Shown here in pieces: positions 10,690-23,300 of a stretch of DNA of 64,000 bases (the first letter of the stretch is position 1; each line of letters opens with the position of its first letter). The translations under genes and the position numbers were made by a program. The notes below the pieces were generated by a model. It was given only the letters and a program-made list of their open reading frames with translations. It did no database searches and was not told the DNA's origin. The DNA is from Rhyacichthys aspro (Eukaryota > Chordata > Actinopteri > Gobiiformes > Rhyacichthyidae): the NCBI GenBank assembly GCA_036850595.1, contig CM072158.1, forward strand, positions 17,499,422 through 17,563,421, written 5' to 3'.

Positions 10690-11040
10690 AAGTGCCCTGG
10701 AAAACCTGGGGGAAACTGTAGAGTCATGGAAAACATGTGGAAAAAGTAGAAAAATGTCCTGGAATGTCATTATTTCAGCAAAAAATGTTACATTGGATTG
10801 TTTAAGGTTTAATTTTAAACTTTAAGTGTCTTTTTGAGTTAGAACTACAACATTATGTGATTGATTTGAGATAGCATGCCACTATTTCGAGATGGTTTGA
10901 CAATATTTTCTCTTTAAGGATAAGGATCTCTTTGTAAACACAGGCTTTGATCAGTGACTGTGTTTCTAAAGTGTAGGAATAGTTTCACGTCCGTGGGATT
11001 GCAGGAAGTTCATTGTCATTATTTTTTCCTCAAGAGGATC
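10690..11040. repeat. Local diverged repeat family, copy R1
   Basis: Two parts. First a TGGAAAACCTGGG block (10698), which recurs at about 11071 (TTGGAAAACCTGCAG), 11492 and 12264. Then a block GAGATAGCATGCCACTATTTCG, TTTGATCAGTG, GTAGGAATAG, CCGTGGGATT, AGTTCATTGTC at 10860-11030. The second block recurs as R2-R4 downstream. The block B equivalent is about 56805-57150. Confidence 0.5.
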
Positions 11041-13580
11041 AAGTGGGTACAATAGGCTCTCTCACATGTCTTGGAAAACCTGCAGAATACTTTGAGCAGG
11101 TCGATGGTTAGGAAAACATATGAGGAAGAAGACGAAATGTCATGGAATGTTGTGATTTCTGCAAATATAGTGTCACTGTAGTATATAAGTGATGAGGTTG
11201 AAGTATCTTTGGTTATATTAATGCAGTTTTATATCAGGATTCAGAATCCAGAAAAGCACGACATGTTTTTCAGTTTTTTAATATTTAGAATATGTCAATG
11301 ACTGCAGTTGAAAATGAGTAAAATGTGAAAAATGTCACTTTGTAGCTACACAATGAATTTTTCTTTGGGTTGAGACCATCTCTTTGAAAATATACATTAG
11401 GTTTAAAATGTTAGACAATGAGATAAAGTACATTTTATAAGCGCTGGTTGGGCCATACATCCTTCTCTACTTTTTCTTGTCGTTATTGTCCTGAAAAACC
11501 TGGGAAATAGTTGACAAATTTAATCAGAGGCAAAACACGGACATAAAAAGAGAAATTTTAGTTGAGTTTTTTGTCAGAGCTTTCCAAAAATAATGCAGGA
11601 TAATGGTCAAATAATAGTGGACTGTTTAAACAAGGCAGTTTGGATTAGGCTGCTCTTATGCATCACAATTATGAATGATGGGAAAGTTCAGCCAAATCAG
11701 GTTAAATCAGGACACCATACGAAACACCCCTTTAAACAGAACAAAATGTCACCAGTTTTAATTAGTAGCATGGCCTTGAGATGTTTAACAGAACGTACAG
11801 AAACAAACACTGAAACAAGCAACACAATTACAAAAAGTTGAAGCTGATGTAGGTTATTGCGCTTCCAGTGGTTAATGTAATCCATCAAAAGGGTGCATTG
11901 TTGTCAAATATAAAGCTTTTGCCAAATAAAGTGATGTGGAATGTTCTCTGTCTGGGACATTCCCATAACACTGATAATGTCCTCTGGAGAGTCCTGCAAA
12001 AGTACTGGAAAATTAGATTTAATGACACAAGGCCTGTAACAACAACAGAGTGGTTAGATCGGACAAAATAAAGCAGCACTTTTCCCAATATCCAGTGAAA
12101 CATGACAATTTTGCATCTAAATCAAATCAAAATGAGCGTGTATGACTATTCAAAAAGTCTGGAAGATTGATGGTGTTTATGTAAAGTTGATTTTTTAACG
12201 AAACAAGTGGAGAAAGAGTTGCAGTAGATCATGTCTGAAAATGTCTTCAAAATCTCTTAATGTCTTGGAAAACCGTAGAAAATGATTTATAGCATAACAT
12301 AAGTCGAACATGTCTTCGGTAGATCATATTTTACGTTCTTCTTGGAGAGAGTGTGCAGTACAGTGTGTGGTAGATCAGGTCTGATAATGTCAAAAGTATT
12401 CCTAGTAAAAGAATGGTTTGGTGTAGAGACATAAAACTGAAAGTGTTAAGTGGGAATTTAAAAGTCACAGAGATTTGTTTTTGTTTTCGAAGCGCTTCCC
12501 TCCAAAAGTCCCATTTCTCTTCATTCTCATAAATCGTCTGGAACATCTCGACTTCTGATGAATGTTCTCCGAGTCCGAGTATGTATGCGTTGGCTCCAGG
12601 AATGCTAAACACACCGGGGGCGTCTCCTTAGCGGCACATGACACGAGGTGGCGGCCTGCCGAGGCACGACCGCACGACCTGACACTGATTTAGATAAATG
12701 AGCCCGCCCCCGCAAGCCCCCGGCCACATTAGCGGACTGCTGTTTCTATCGGGACGTGTCAGCCTCCGGCGCTGGGCAGTGTGCAGGCTGATGGATAGAT
12801 GCTTGAGACACAAGACGAATGGAGACACATGTTTACACACTAGTGCTAACAGAGCGGCTGTACGTGGGGCCACTTTTCCGACAAGTGAGATGAATCTGAG
12901 CTGACTGCACTTTTTAATTCAGTCCCAGATTGTGTTTGCGTTTTGTTGCATTTGTTCATTTTACTTGGCAATAGACTATAAAAATATAAAATATGTTGAA
13001 ATAAGTTCTCGTTTAGGTAGATTTTTTTGATTGAATTATTACAATAGACTAGGATTTTGTAGATTTTGTTTGCTTTTATCCTTTTTTTTTTTTTTTTTTT
13101 TAGCAATAATGACTTAATCTTAATATTTTTATTTACTTTTTTCAAAATAATTACTTGTGCAAAACTGACTAAGTAATGATTTCATATTAACTAAAGAAAT
13201 AATAATAATACAGAGATATAGATCAAGATGTAAATATAAGCCTAACACTAATGAGTCAGATTTCCGAATTGATCATTATTTTCAAAAATTGAGAGATAGA
13301 CAAGGTATTCGGTGTGTTAATGTGACATTTTTTGGGAATTAATGAGTTTGCAAACAAGTTTACAATAAATTAATAAAAAATTCAAGATATAGGATAGTTT
13401 CAAGAAACAGTGACTGAAACACTAAGGCATTACTTTCAATTCTGAGTCAAAATGTAGTTGCGTAGTCATTATTTTGAAAAACATGGAGTAAAAATGTGTT
13501 TATTTTAAGTTACTCTGAACTCAAAAATATTTTGCAGAAGTTCAAATGTAATTACTCCAATGCTATTTAGAAAAAGTAAG

Positions 13581-13703
13581 CCAACATTTTGAGATAGTGA
13601 GTCACTTTTGCGTCTATTAGTAAACAGAGGTTTGATCACTTAAATCTCATTTTTAAACTGAATAGAACTGGTGTCATGATGTTTGTGGGGTTTCCGCAGT
13701 GAC
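13581..13703. repeat. Local diverged repeat family, copy R2
   Basis: Order of motifs as in R1: TTTTGAGATAGTGAGTCA, AAACAGAGGTTTGATCACTT, TTTTTAAACTGAATAGAACTGG, GTCATGATGTTTGTGGG. Diverged but collinear. Confidence 0.5.
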
Positions 13704-14958
13704 CAGGTGCATTTGAACGCACCGTCGTGTGAAGTGGACTCCACGGCACATGTCCCTGTTTGTTTTTGCCTTGTCCCCTGCTGCTGCTCAGTGATTTACT
13801 GTCATCTGATAAACCCCAGTTGTCACTCCTCAGGAAGTGTTTGCTCAAGGGCACTCAGTCACAAGTGGCTCTTATCAGCGGCAGCGAAAGTGCACCGCGG
13901 GGCACGACCTCTGACCCCTGGCAGTGTTTGCTTCTCTCCAAGAACATATCAGTGCTGTTGGGATTAATTCATCTGTACATATTTGATCAATAGAACAGAT
14001 TTAAAACTAGAGAAACAAGTGGGTTTATGTGGTGGATTAAAGTTAATGTAATCATAAGAGAAAAATGCACGGTGCTTAACAAGTTATACATTTTTATAAT
14101 CAAATTTCTTAAGCACATTCTATAAACAGTCATATTCAATATTGGCTTTAAAACTGACAAATTTTGGACAAAGCTTTTTATCACAAAAATATGAATATGC
14201 AAAGATATTGTCTATGATCTGGACATGACTATTTTATTACAAAGGAAAAATGTAAATATTATTATTATCCTAATTATTACATTATATAGGATAACATATA
14301 TTTTCCAAGACAGGAAAATAAAAACACACTAGATTTTAATCATTAGGTGTACAGTTGCACTCTCGGAATTATTCGAGATTTTAGTTATTCTGAAGAAACG
14401 GAGGACCCCTTCACAATAAAGTAATGGTTTATGTGGTATTTTAGTTTGTAGGTCACCACTAAGCATTAGGAACAATTTAAAAAGAGAAATGATGTCTAGT
14501 TGCTGATCAGTGTTGAGTGCACACTAGAAATCTGTGTGACCTTCAAGAACTGAACTTTTTAACACCCATTAATAACCCATTTAGAAAGCTGCTTTAAGGG
14601 CCCTGTGACTGTGTCTGGAGAAATGTGTTTTAATTAGCACCTTGAAAACAGTTTTAATTTGCCAAAGCAATGAGGGCAAATCTCAATGATCAATCACTAG
14701 TAAAAACACAATCCAAGAATGTTTCATTTATTTATTTTATAGCCTCTAGTATAGCCGCCCATAGCCTCAGATTTACATGCGACTCATTTATACGCTTTTT
14801 ATATTTTTTTTCTTTTTGGTGAGATTGCTTTGAATAAAGAAATCAGGAAAGGCTATTAACCTAGAAGTGGGCTCAGTGTGGCCTGTTTGATTAAAGTCTT
14901 TATTTTGTGTTAGTAGCACAATATTTTGACGTAGTATTACACAAGCACCATCTAGAGA

Positions 14959-15105
14959 TTGATATTTTGAGATGGTATGTCATTATTTTGAGATAACTTC
15001 TCTTCATTTTCACTTCCAGGATCTGTCTAAGCACAGATTTGATCACTTCAATCATGTTTTTCAAAGCTAAGACTAAAACTAGTATTATTACTCAATGGGA
15101 TTACA
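14959..15105. repeat. Local diverged repeat family, copy R3
   Basis: GATATTTTGAGATGGTATGT, CATTATTTTGAGATAACTTC, GCACAGATTTGATCACTTCA, then a TTTTTCAAAGCTAAGACTA block. Collinear with R1, R2 and R4. Confidence 0.5.
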
Positions 15106-16788
15106 TTAAAACAAGAGTTTGGAAACATTAACCTGTTGGATGACTTTTTCTCAGTGCATTTCTCTTTATTTACTCATCTTGTTTCAAATGAATAAACCCA
15201 GTAAAGCCATAAACTCCCACAGTGGACACAGTGTGGCCCGTTTGATTGAATTCCCTTTATTCAGACGCTATATAATCACATCACACTGTTAAACTCCTGA
15301 TATGTGCACTCAGCGCAGTGTTTGGTGCGCTTTGGTTCATGAAGCCATTTCAGCAATTTTGCATAATTGTATAATGATTTAAGCAGTTGTATTCAATTTG
15401 CAGTGGAATTACACAAACACATTGGCTTATGAAAACACAACACTAAGAGCTGATTGGAGGAAGAGAGAAGGGTTAGTGCACAGGAGGGCATTAGGTGTTA
15501 GGACGGGGTGATATTATAGGAAAACATGAGAGATACAATTAGAATGTGTTAATATGTGAAAATTATATGACTTAAGATATTAAAATGCACCATTTGATGA
15601 AGGTGTCAAATATATGGTGCTACTGTTTTTCACACTTGGTCGCACCACAATGTGATTTTACTTTGCTTTGATATGGCACAGCGGTTATTAGTATAGCATG
15701 AAAACATTGGCTGAGAATGTCACAATTAAGATTTATTCATATTTATGACATTTTGTCATAAGAACATATTCCTATATATTATATATAATTATAAAATATC
15801 ATTTAATCCAAGCTGGTATTTAACAATTAATTTTGCTTTAGGGCCAACAATATTTAACTTAAGTTTAAATCCCTTTTTTTTTTTTTTTTTTTTAGAGTTT
15901 TGAACTCAATAAGACTCTGTGGTTGGTCAAAAAAGGGAATGTGAATTGCACTTTTATGATGAAAGTTAAAATGTTTATAGTAAATAAATCAATAATGAGT
16001 AAAAGGTCAATAGAAGATACAGGATGAGATGTCATTTTTATGAGCTAATTTAAATTCTATACAACTGCTTAAATTATGCAATTATCCAACAAAAGCATAA
16101 AAAATATAACATTTACACATAAGGCTCTAATTGGCCGAATAGTTTCACAAGAAAAGTGCCAAGGTTGTATATTTAAATATAATATTAATGCAATTCCAGC
16201 AGCTATATATACTGTAATTGTTGATATTGCCATTTGTAATATATGTGCGGCCTAATTAAAAAGTGTTGATTAGGACAGATATGAATCCTGATGATATGTT
16301 CTAATTGATAAAACAGCTTCAGGGCTGAAGGGGATAAAAATACACAAATGAACCACTGTGCTTTTAATGTAAACCCATTTGTTTCCCTCTAGTTCAAAGC
16401 AGAACCATTCATCAGCCGCAAAGCAGCAGTTTATCAGCCAAGAGGAGGTGCTTGATCATTCTTAATTAACATCCGAAGTGGAGAGGGAAGTGCAGTAACG
16501 GTCAGCTCGTTGTCAATGCGGCTAATTAACACCCAGGAGGCTTCCATTATTCTGAATATATACATGAAGAACAGCGCAATACAGTGGACCTCCGAGAGGC
16601 TGCGGCCAATCACGGGAGAGCTTAAAGAGAGGTGTGGTCAAAGAGAAGAGGAGGAAGAGGCCGGGGGCATCTGGAGATGGGGTGTGGGAAAGGTCAAAGG
16701 TCACAGAGGCAAGGTTTGGGATTACTTACTGTGCACTACTTTGTTTTATTATAGTGGTATAGGATGGTCACAGTGAAGCCAGGAAGAA

Positions 16789-16950
16789 GTTTGGAGATAG
16801 TAAGTCATCATTTTCAGAAGGTATGTCATTACTTTGTTTGGAAACAGGTTTGATCAGTTCAAACTTGTTTTTAAACTGTAGGGATAGGACTGGTCTCATG
16901 TCAGTAGGATTCAGCAGAGTTCAGCAGAGTTCACTTTGTTGTCACGACAT
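16789..16950. repeat. Local diverged repeat family, copy R4
   Basis: GGAGATAGTAAGTCATCATT, GAAACAGGTTTGATCAGTTC, TTTTTAAACTGTAGGGATAG, ATGTCAGTAGGATTCAGCAG and a short AGTTCAGCAG direct repeat, ending in TTCACTTTGTTGTCACGAC. Best match to the right half of R1. Confidence 0.5.
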
Positions 16951-18191
16951 ATTTTTGCGTCAGAAAGTAAAACAAAATAAAAAGTAATTAATGAGAAAGA
17001 AAACTCTGACTAAAAGTATTGACACTTTTGTGAATGAATAAAAACTAAAATGAACAGTTAGAGGATTTCCAATCAACGGGACTTGTTTTGAACGTCGCCG
17101 AAGTGATCTCAGACACAAACATTTGTTAGAGCCGCGGGAAGACGACAAGTGATGAAAAGAGAACGGCTTTTAAATGTCAAACGTTAGAACTTGGGAGAAA
17201 AAGAAGGGAGACATATGAGCACAGATTTCAGTTGTGGAAATGTTAAAGGTGAATACTCAGTTGGTGATTGATGTTTTCAAACTATTGTAGATCATTTTAC
17301 AGTATTCAGTTTGTTAAAAATGTTAGTTCTCAGGGAAAGCAGACAGATGAGATGTTTTTTTAAAGATATTTGTGTTTGGAATAACTCGAATGAAGTGTGT
17401 GTATATTGCACATTCAGACCTTAATACCAGCCGTAATAGGTTAGTAGTAGTTTTGTTTCTTTTAGGTAGAAATTATTACTACAGAAAAATAAAAAAAACA
17501 TCACAAATGCACTATCCTGTATATTTTAGTGACTAAATCTACTGTATTTAATCGAATGAAAATAGACTAAAAATAATAAGGATTAGATGACTATATTATG
17601 ACTAAAACTATATAAAAATTTGCTGTCAAAATCAACTTCAAAGAGATGTCTGCAGTTTACAGGAGCATATGAACGTACTGTCACAGGAAGCGGTTCCATT
17701 GTTGTTGCTTGCAGCTTTAATTTGCATCAGAGTGTCACCGTGTTCCTGCGCTGCAATGTTTGTTCGTTTAGTTTGTATCGGTCTTTGTTTTCCGTATCAA
17801 AACAGATAATTAAAAGGTGATGATGTCTAGAGTTAAAAAGTGCTGTAGTGCAGTGATACGGTACATCTGGTGTCTGTCGGGGGATAATTGGAGCTCGTTT
17901 TGTCTGTGAGCCTTAAGCGGCTGTCTGTGGACATGAAAGGCCATTAGCACAGCACGCTCACCAGGATCATTCAGTGGGTGTGTGAAGTGAGCGGCGGATA
18001 CGGCCAAATGAAACCACGGAATGAATTACAAACCACCGGACGTCAAGTTTGGGTTGTGACTTGTTTAGAGGCACTTAAAAAAGGAATCTAAACTTTTGTT
18101 AAAAGACTTACTTCACGCTGTGTCTATATTTCAATGAACAGAAAAAAAGCTAAAACAAAAAAACAAAAAAAAAGGAAAAAAAAATCCTGCC

Positions 18192-18220
18192 CAAAAAATA
18201 ATAAATAAATAACTAAATAA

Positions 18221-18254
<34 letters not shown>

Positions 18255-18328
18255 TAACCACAACAACAACAACAACAACAACAATAATAATAATAATAAT
18301 AATAAATAATAATAATAATAATAATTAA
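18192..18328. repeat. Compound trinucleotide microsatellite
   Basis: (AAT)n with an internal (ACA)n block and further (AAT)n. Confidence 0.95.
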
Positions 18329-18959
18329 TCAGTTGTTTAAAATATTGTTTGTTTTTTAACTATCACCTGCATGATATAGGAATTTAAATTTGTCCATGGA
18401 CACTGTTAATGTAATTGAAATATAAATATCACTGTAATAATGAATACATGTGCGGACTGTCCTAAACGCATGAGTCCATCAGTCAAAGATCAAAATGTTA
18501 TAATACTAAATAAATGCATCTGGTGTAAGTGTGCTGACAATAACTCTTTTATTAAGTTAGACCAAAAAAAAAAAAAAAATAGAAATAAAAAAGACACTAA
18601 GAATTACAGATTAGAATAGAATTACAGATTCAATATTTCAATAAATTCCACTTGAAAATTGGTTCTGAACAATATTCTTTTTCTCTGGCAAAGTGTATAC
18701 TAAGAGTTATTTAAAAATCATGCATATTAATCCCTAAAGAAAAACTTATACTGGTCTATGGCCAGTTAATTTACAAATGTTCTTCTGCTTAGTCCCATTA
18801 GGGGTCAAGGGTTACTGGAGGCTATCCCAGCAGCAGCTTTGGGCCTGTTAGTCACAGGACTGACCCTATGATCAGTTTATTAGTTTAAAGTGAGTTCTGG
18901 CAAGCTGCACTTTTTAATCCAAACCATGTAGCGACATTGAAAAGGAAGGAAAAAAAGGA

Positions 18960-19290
18960 ATTATTAAAAAAGAGAATAAAAAAACCCCACACATTTAAAA
19001 GCATTAAGCAATAATAAAATAAAACACTTAAAATAAAGAACAAATGGCATTGAATCAACAAAACAAACCAGGCACTACAAAAGAACAAAGCAGTCCTGAA
19101 CACAAACAAAGCGTCATGAAAAAGCAGCAAAAGATAAACAAAGCAATGTGAAAAAAACATCAATAAAAAGCAATCAAACAAAAGCATAAACAAAACAACA
19201 TTAAAAGGATTCAAATAAGCCTAAAAGAAACCAACTGTAACACTAAAATAGAACAAAACACCTCAATGGATCAATACCACTTAAAAGTAA
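18960..19290. repeat. Degenerate A-rich minisatellite, locus 3
   Basis: About 330 bp of loose repeats with the core AACAAARCRRYAYTRAAA, the same style as the arrays at 2655 and 3365 but outside the duplicated block. Its reverse strand gives a 109-residue hydrophobic open frame (18885-19214) that follows the repeat period. Confidence 0.5.
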
Positions 19291-20383
19291 ATGTAACAAA
19301 ACATTAAGAACATTTACAAGTTTATGGAAGAACAAAACTGTACTATTTATAACTCTACATTCTGCCGACAAACATCATTTTGGATTCATTTCAGCAAATT
19401 TTCAAGCCCCGCTAAATATTAAATGTACTGTTCTGTCGGCCGATGATGAAGTCGTTAGCGGTGCAGAGGCTCTGCTGCTCCACTAATTAAAAAATCATTT
19501 TAAAAACGCAATTGGGTCAAGGCAAAGCAGATTTATTCTCACGCATTAGTAAGACTCCGCTTAATGCTGTAGAAGTAGCACAAGATTATATGTAGAAAGA
19601 GGGATATTTTTTGACATTTTTGTGATTGGAATTTAAAGTTGTGAGGAAAAGTTAAAGGGCAGCGCAAAAGTGTGGATTTTGCTTTAAAAAAAGTTGACCT
19701 TGTAACTAAATAGTGCATATCTCAAGTCGAAGACCCACCATCATTAGAGTCAATGGTGTTTATTCAGGTTTCTATTATGGAATCATCTGAAAACTACTGT
19801 TATGGTAAAGAAAGAGGTTAAAGTCACAGTTGTCTCTCTTGAGCAAACAATACAATTTGGTGCTTTAGAAAAAACATAGATATTACACATCATTAGTTTA
19901 TGTTTGAAAATGCCAACTCCCACTAAAACACAACCACCCTCTCTGCTTCTATTAAATATAAAAAAATCAATAACTGCTCAGACTGATAGGCCAATGAGGT
20001 TTGAAGGAAGCAGGCTTTTGTTGTGAGCGTAATTGACCAAAACTTGCTGTCCAAAGGTAAAAAATTCCCTCTGTGATAATAATCCTTGATAATAAAGCTA
20101 AAGGGCTTTCATGTATTGTTTGTTCAAAAATAATTTCTCCTTCAATTATACAGACATTTTAGCAAAACACAAATTTACATGACTTCAGAATTATTTACAC
20201 CTGTGAGCAAACTTACAAATAGTGGAACATTTCAACATGTATTAAAAATGACTTGAATTGAGCTGATTAAAATGGGAAATGATAGAAGTGAGAGCATGAG
20301 CAGCCACTGGGCTTGGTGCTACTCAACTTCCAGATTTATGTCAGAAATTATTTTTGAATGGAACTCAATGGTTAGCAGCAAAC

Positions 20384-20386
20384 TAT

Positions 20387-20453
<67 letters not shown>

Positions 20454-20454
20454 T
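20384..20454. repeat. (TTTA)n microsatellite
   Basis: About 18 TTTA units. The open frame across it (Phe-Ile-Tyr-Leu repeats) is meaningless. Confidence 0.95.
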
Positions 20455-20767
20455 GACTATGATCATCCTCGACCCCTCTGGACTGGTTGTTAAAATTATC
20501 CAAAGACTGTTAATGCTGACAACATGAAGAACAATGAGGCAACGTTACTGCTCCGAGTGTTGTTCCCTTTACAGTTCAATCCACCTTTGAGAGTCTCGAT
20601 CATCCAGGTCATAACCCAATAGAAGGTTACACAAAAAGGCCTCTTTCTACACTTAATGCTATGTCCAGATGCCTTCTTTGTAACTGTTTGTAAAATATGT
20701 TTCAGCACTTATTGAAATGTAGTATGTTTGCACTGGAATTTACAATGATAAAGCCAGATTCTGTTGC

Positions 20768-20867
20768 NNNNNNNNNNNNNNNNNNNNNNNNNNNNNNNNN
20801 NNNNNNNNNNNNNNNNNNNNNNNNNNNNNNNNNNNNNNNNNNNNNNNNNNNNNNNNNNNNNNNNNNN
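20768..20867. other. Assembly gap, 100 N
   Basis: Exactly 100 N, the conventional length for a gap of unknown size. It separates the block A contig from 20868-58744. Confidence 0.98.
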
Positions 20868-23300
20868 GTCAGTTTGCGCCTCCGCGTCTCCACTCAGCCG
20901 CTGTTTTTCCGCCTGTCACTGTTGTTATTTATGATTCCTATTTAGGTCGCATGCAGTTTTTAGTTCTGACAAAGTATGAATAATGGAGGCTTCTGTCATT
21001 ACACCGTGTGCTCTGGACTGTCAATCAGCGCCGTGCAAATGAATGGAGAGAGGTCGCCCGCCAATAGAAATAGAAGTGAGGTGTATCCTGAAAACTTCAC
21101 TGTAATCCGACGTCTGCATTATTGATTTTTATTTTACTATAAATATTAAAGTATGATAGTAACGTAAAGGCCAGGGTTGGTCTATATTTAAGAAATTCAA
21201 TGACAATAAAATGACACTTTTCCAGCCCAGACTCTATCCATTCCATATGTTAAATAATCATGTCTGACCAATCCTAAAAATTGTATCAAAACTGCAACAG
21301 ACTTTGCACTTTCTAATTGGTTGTATGTCTATCCAGTTGCATCCAGAGCCAGTTTATACTACATCTTTTGGTACTGCCTCTAAAATCCAACATGAATCCA
21401 CACAATCCAGACTAATTCTTTGTATAAATTAGAAGAAAATACACTTTATTACACACCCGATGACAAGGAACAATAAACTGAGCTTGTAACTTTTGCAAGG
21501 CAACACAACGCCATCACTTCACTGTCACAAAGACATTATTACAGTACAGCTAGTGCACAGTCTGGATATACAGTAATAAAAGACAAGTGAGGGCAATCAT
21601 AAATTAAAGGTTTGCGGTGTGTAAAATGAAAAAAGCTGTGAGAAATATTACATTTAAAAGCGATGAAAAAGTCTGGAATATTAAGTCGCTTCAATGAACT
21701 CATCTCAGGAGGTAGAGCAGGTCAGCCAATGTGTGTGAACAGGAAAGCATCATGTGCCCAAGTAAAACCCTTTAACTGAGGTCATATAGTGTAATTGTGT
21801 TTATTCTACTTTAAAAAAAACATTAAAAAAAAAGTCCATGGCCGGAGATCAGCTGGCTGTATGAATAGGCGTATGAGAACACATGGCATACAATGAGTCG
21901 ACGAGTATCTGTCAATGTGCAAATCCCCAATAGGATCATAGTTTTGTTGATGGGTTCATGAGAAACACCAGAGCACATTCACAGGTAAAGACTGAAAGAG
22001 CAGGTTACTATATCTCTGCAGAAAGTGGCAGTTTTGTAAAGAAATCAAAGTTTTCAATTGGCAAACCTTCCAACGCGTATTGCATAGATCTTGTTATCCA
22101 CAGTACAAATTGTCTTCATAAAGAATATTTAATGGGGAAGAAGAGTTGGGGCAGTACACTACATAACACATTTTCACATCATTAAGTGGAGTTTAACATC
22201 AGTAACTATAATAAATGTGGTTGCACTTGTCTTTTTACTCCTGGGCTCAAAAGGAAGAAGCTCGTGGAACAAAGAAAAGGCAGAAAAGGAACATTGGACA
22301 TAAACAATACAGAGGAATGTCTGAGACTATTGTCGGCTTCTGTGACTGATTCAAAAAGAAGATTTTTTTACCCCCACGGCTTCCAACCTCTGCGTGCACT
22401 CCCTCCTATAGTTCAAACACAGTTCACATCTCCAGGAGTCTCCCCCCCCCCCCAACCCTCCCTCAGCGTAGCTTGGGAAATCCTATGCATACATGCACAT
22501 TCCATACATCGACAAGTGTGTTTACAGCGCGCCGCACTCCGTCTCCGGTTTCAAAAGCTGCGCGGACCGTCGGTTACCCGCTGTGATTACATTGGCCGTG
22601 GGGGTTTTCATGACCAGATTTTTCCCTTTTTTTTAATAAAAAACAGAGTAGCCCCCCTCAACATCTGGCACACATCTGGAGCTGTTTAATGAGAGGCTCG
22701 GGCTGGCCGACTTCTTCCACTTGGAGCGCACCATCAATCGGCTCCACGCCAGAGCTGTCAGGAGACTTCCAACCCTCGTCTCGGGCAAAGCCAAACGATG
22801 TCGATACATAAATGATAACGGCGTGTGTCGGTGCAAAAAGCTGCGAGGGGGGATTTAGAACTGAGCAAAACTAATTGGGAAGGATTCCATTTTCCAGTGG
22901 TATTTAGTTCCCCAGAGCAGTGCGTCATGTGTGATTGCACGGATGACTGTACTGCTCTGATATCATTATTGTGGTGTGTACCTTTAGGCAGGCGGAGAAT
23001 ATTCATCGGGACAAGTTAAAGATGCTGGAGATGGGACAGAACCCAAAAGATGGTGGCTCAGGTGACTCAGTGATGTATGAGCCCTAACAAAAGACAAAAG
23101 TTTAAACAAAAATGTAAAAAAAACATATCCTGCCTCTTCCTGATTTGTGTTGAAGTTTTATTTGTGAATCTGTCTGCCATCTTCATGAAATATCATATAG
23201 CATTCAGCCCCGTGACTAACTCCAGTCACCCACAACCCCCAATGGGAACAAGTGGAAGAAAATTACAAAAAAAAGGATGAAATATCATACATAATATATA
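20868..23300. other. Non-coding stretch after gap 1
   Basis: No gene recognised. 22650-22870 is moderately GC-rich and open on both strands for about 70 codons (see findings). A possible polyadenylation signal on the minus strand (AATAAA at 21445-21450) and one on the plus strand (21473) lie nearby. A poly-C run occurs at 22441-22453. Confidence 0.35.

Larger units (their letters stand above)
1..12625. repeat. Duplicated block A (rarb beta-2 promoter region)
   Basis: This block matches 39496-58744 in the same orientation almost base for base once the 6.56-kb insertion in block B is removed. The offset is 39495 at the left end, 39569 after a VNTR difference, 46133 just after the insertion, 46113 at the rarb promoter and 46119 at the right end. 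The match continues up to the window edge, so the block may extend further left. It stops matching at 12625 only because block B runs into an assembly gap. Differences are scattered SNPs, microsatellite lengths and small indels, which is what allelic sequence or a very young duplication would show. Confidence 0.95.
12626..18170. other. Non-coding stretch downstream of rarb exon (probably intron 1)
   Basis: No exon recognised, in particular no codons for the zinc-finger motifs of the RAR DNA-binding domain. Contains repeats R2-R4, poly-T runs at 13081-13100 and 15870-15892, and a ~43-bp motif present twice (14868-14911 and 15220-15263: CAGTGTGGCC(T/C)GTTTGATT). The stretch 16400-16640, rich in TTAATTAAC/GCTAATTAAC and A/G-rich sequence, looks less degraded than its surroundings and may be a conserved non-coding element, which is inference only. 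Confidence 0.4.

Noticed and set aside
18885..19214. Hydrophobic 109-codon frame resembling a membrane protein
   Set aside because: The Phe/Leu/Cys-rich pattern follows the ~21-24-bp A-rich minisatellite on the opposite strand.
20272..20493. Frame with Leu-Phe-Ile-Tyr repeats
   Set aside because: Translation of the (TTTA)n microsatellite.
12626..20767. Searched for the rarb zinc-finger exon downstream of copy A, and likewise in 56739-58744 and 58845-64000
   Set aside because: No sequence encoding the Cys-rich DNA-binding segment was seen, so no second exon is called; a translated search would be decisive.
22186..22689. Longest open frame in the window (167 codons, plus strand)
   Set aside because: It starts at a non-ATG codon, crosses a poly-C run, has no recognisable domain or signal, and no splice or promoter context.
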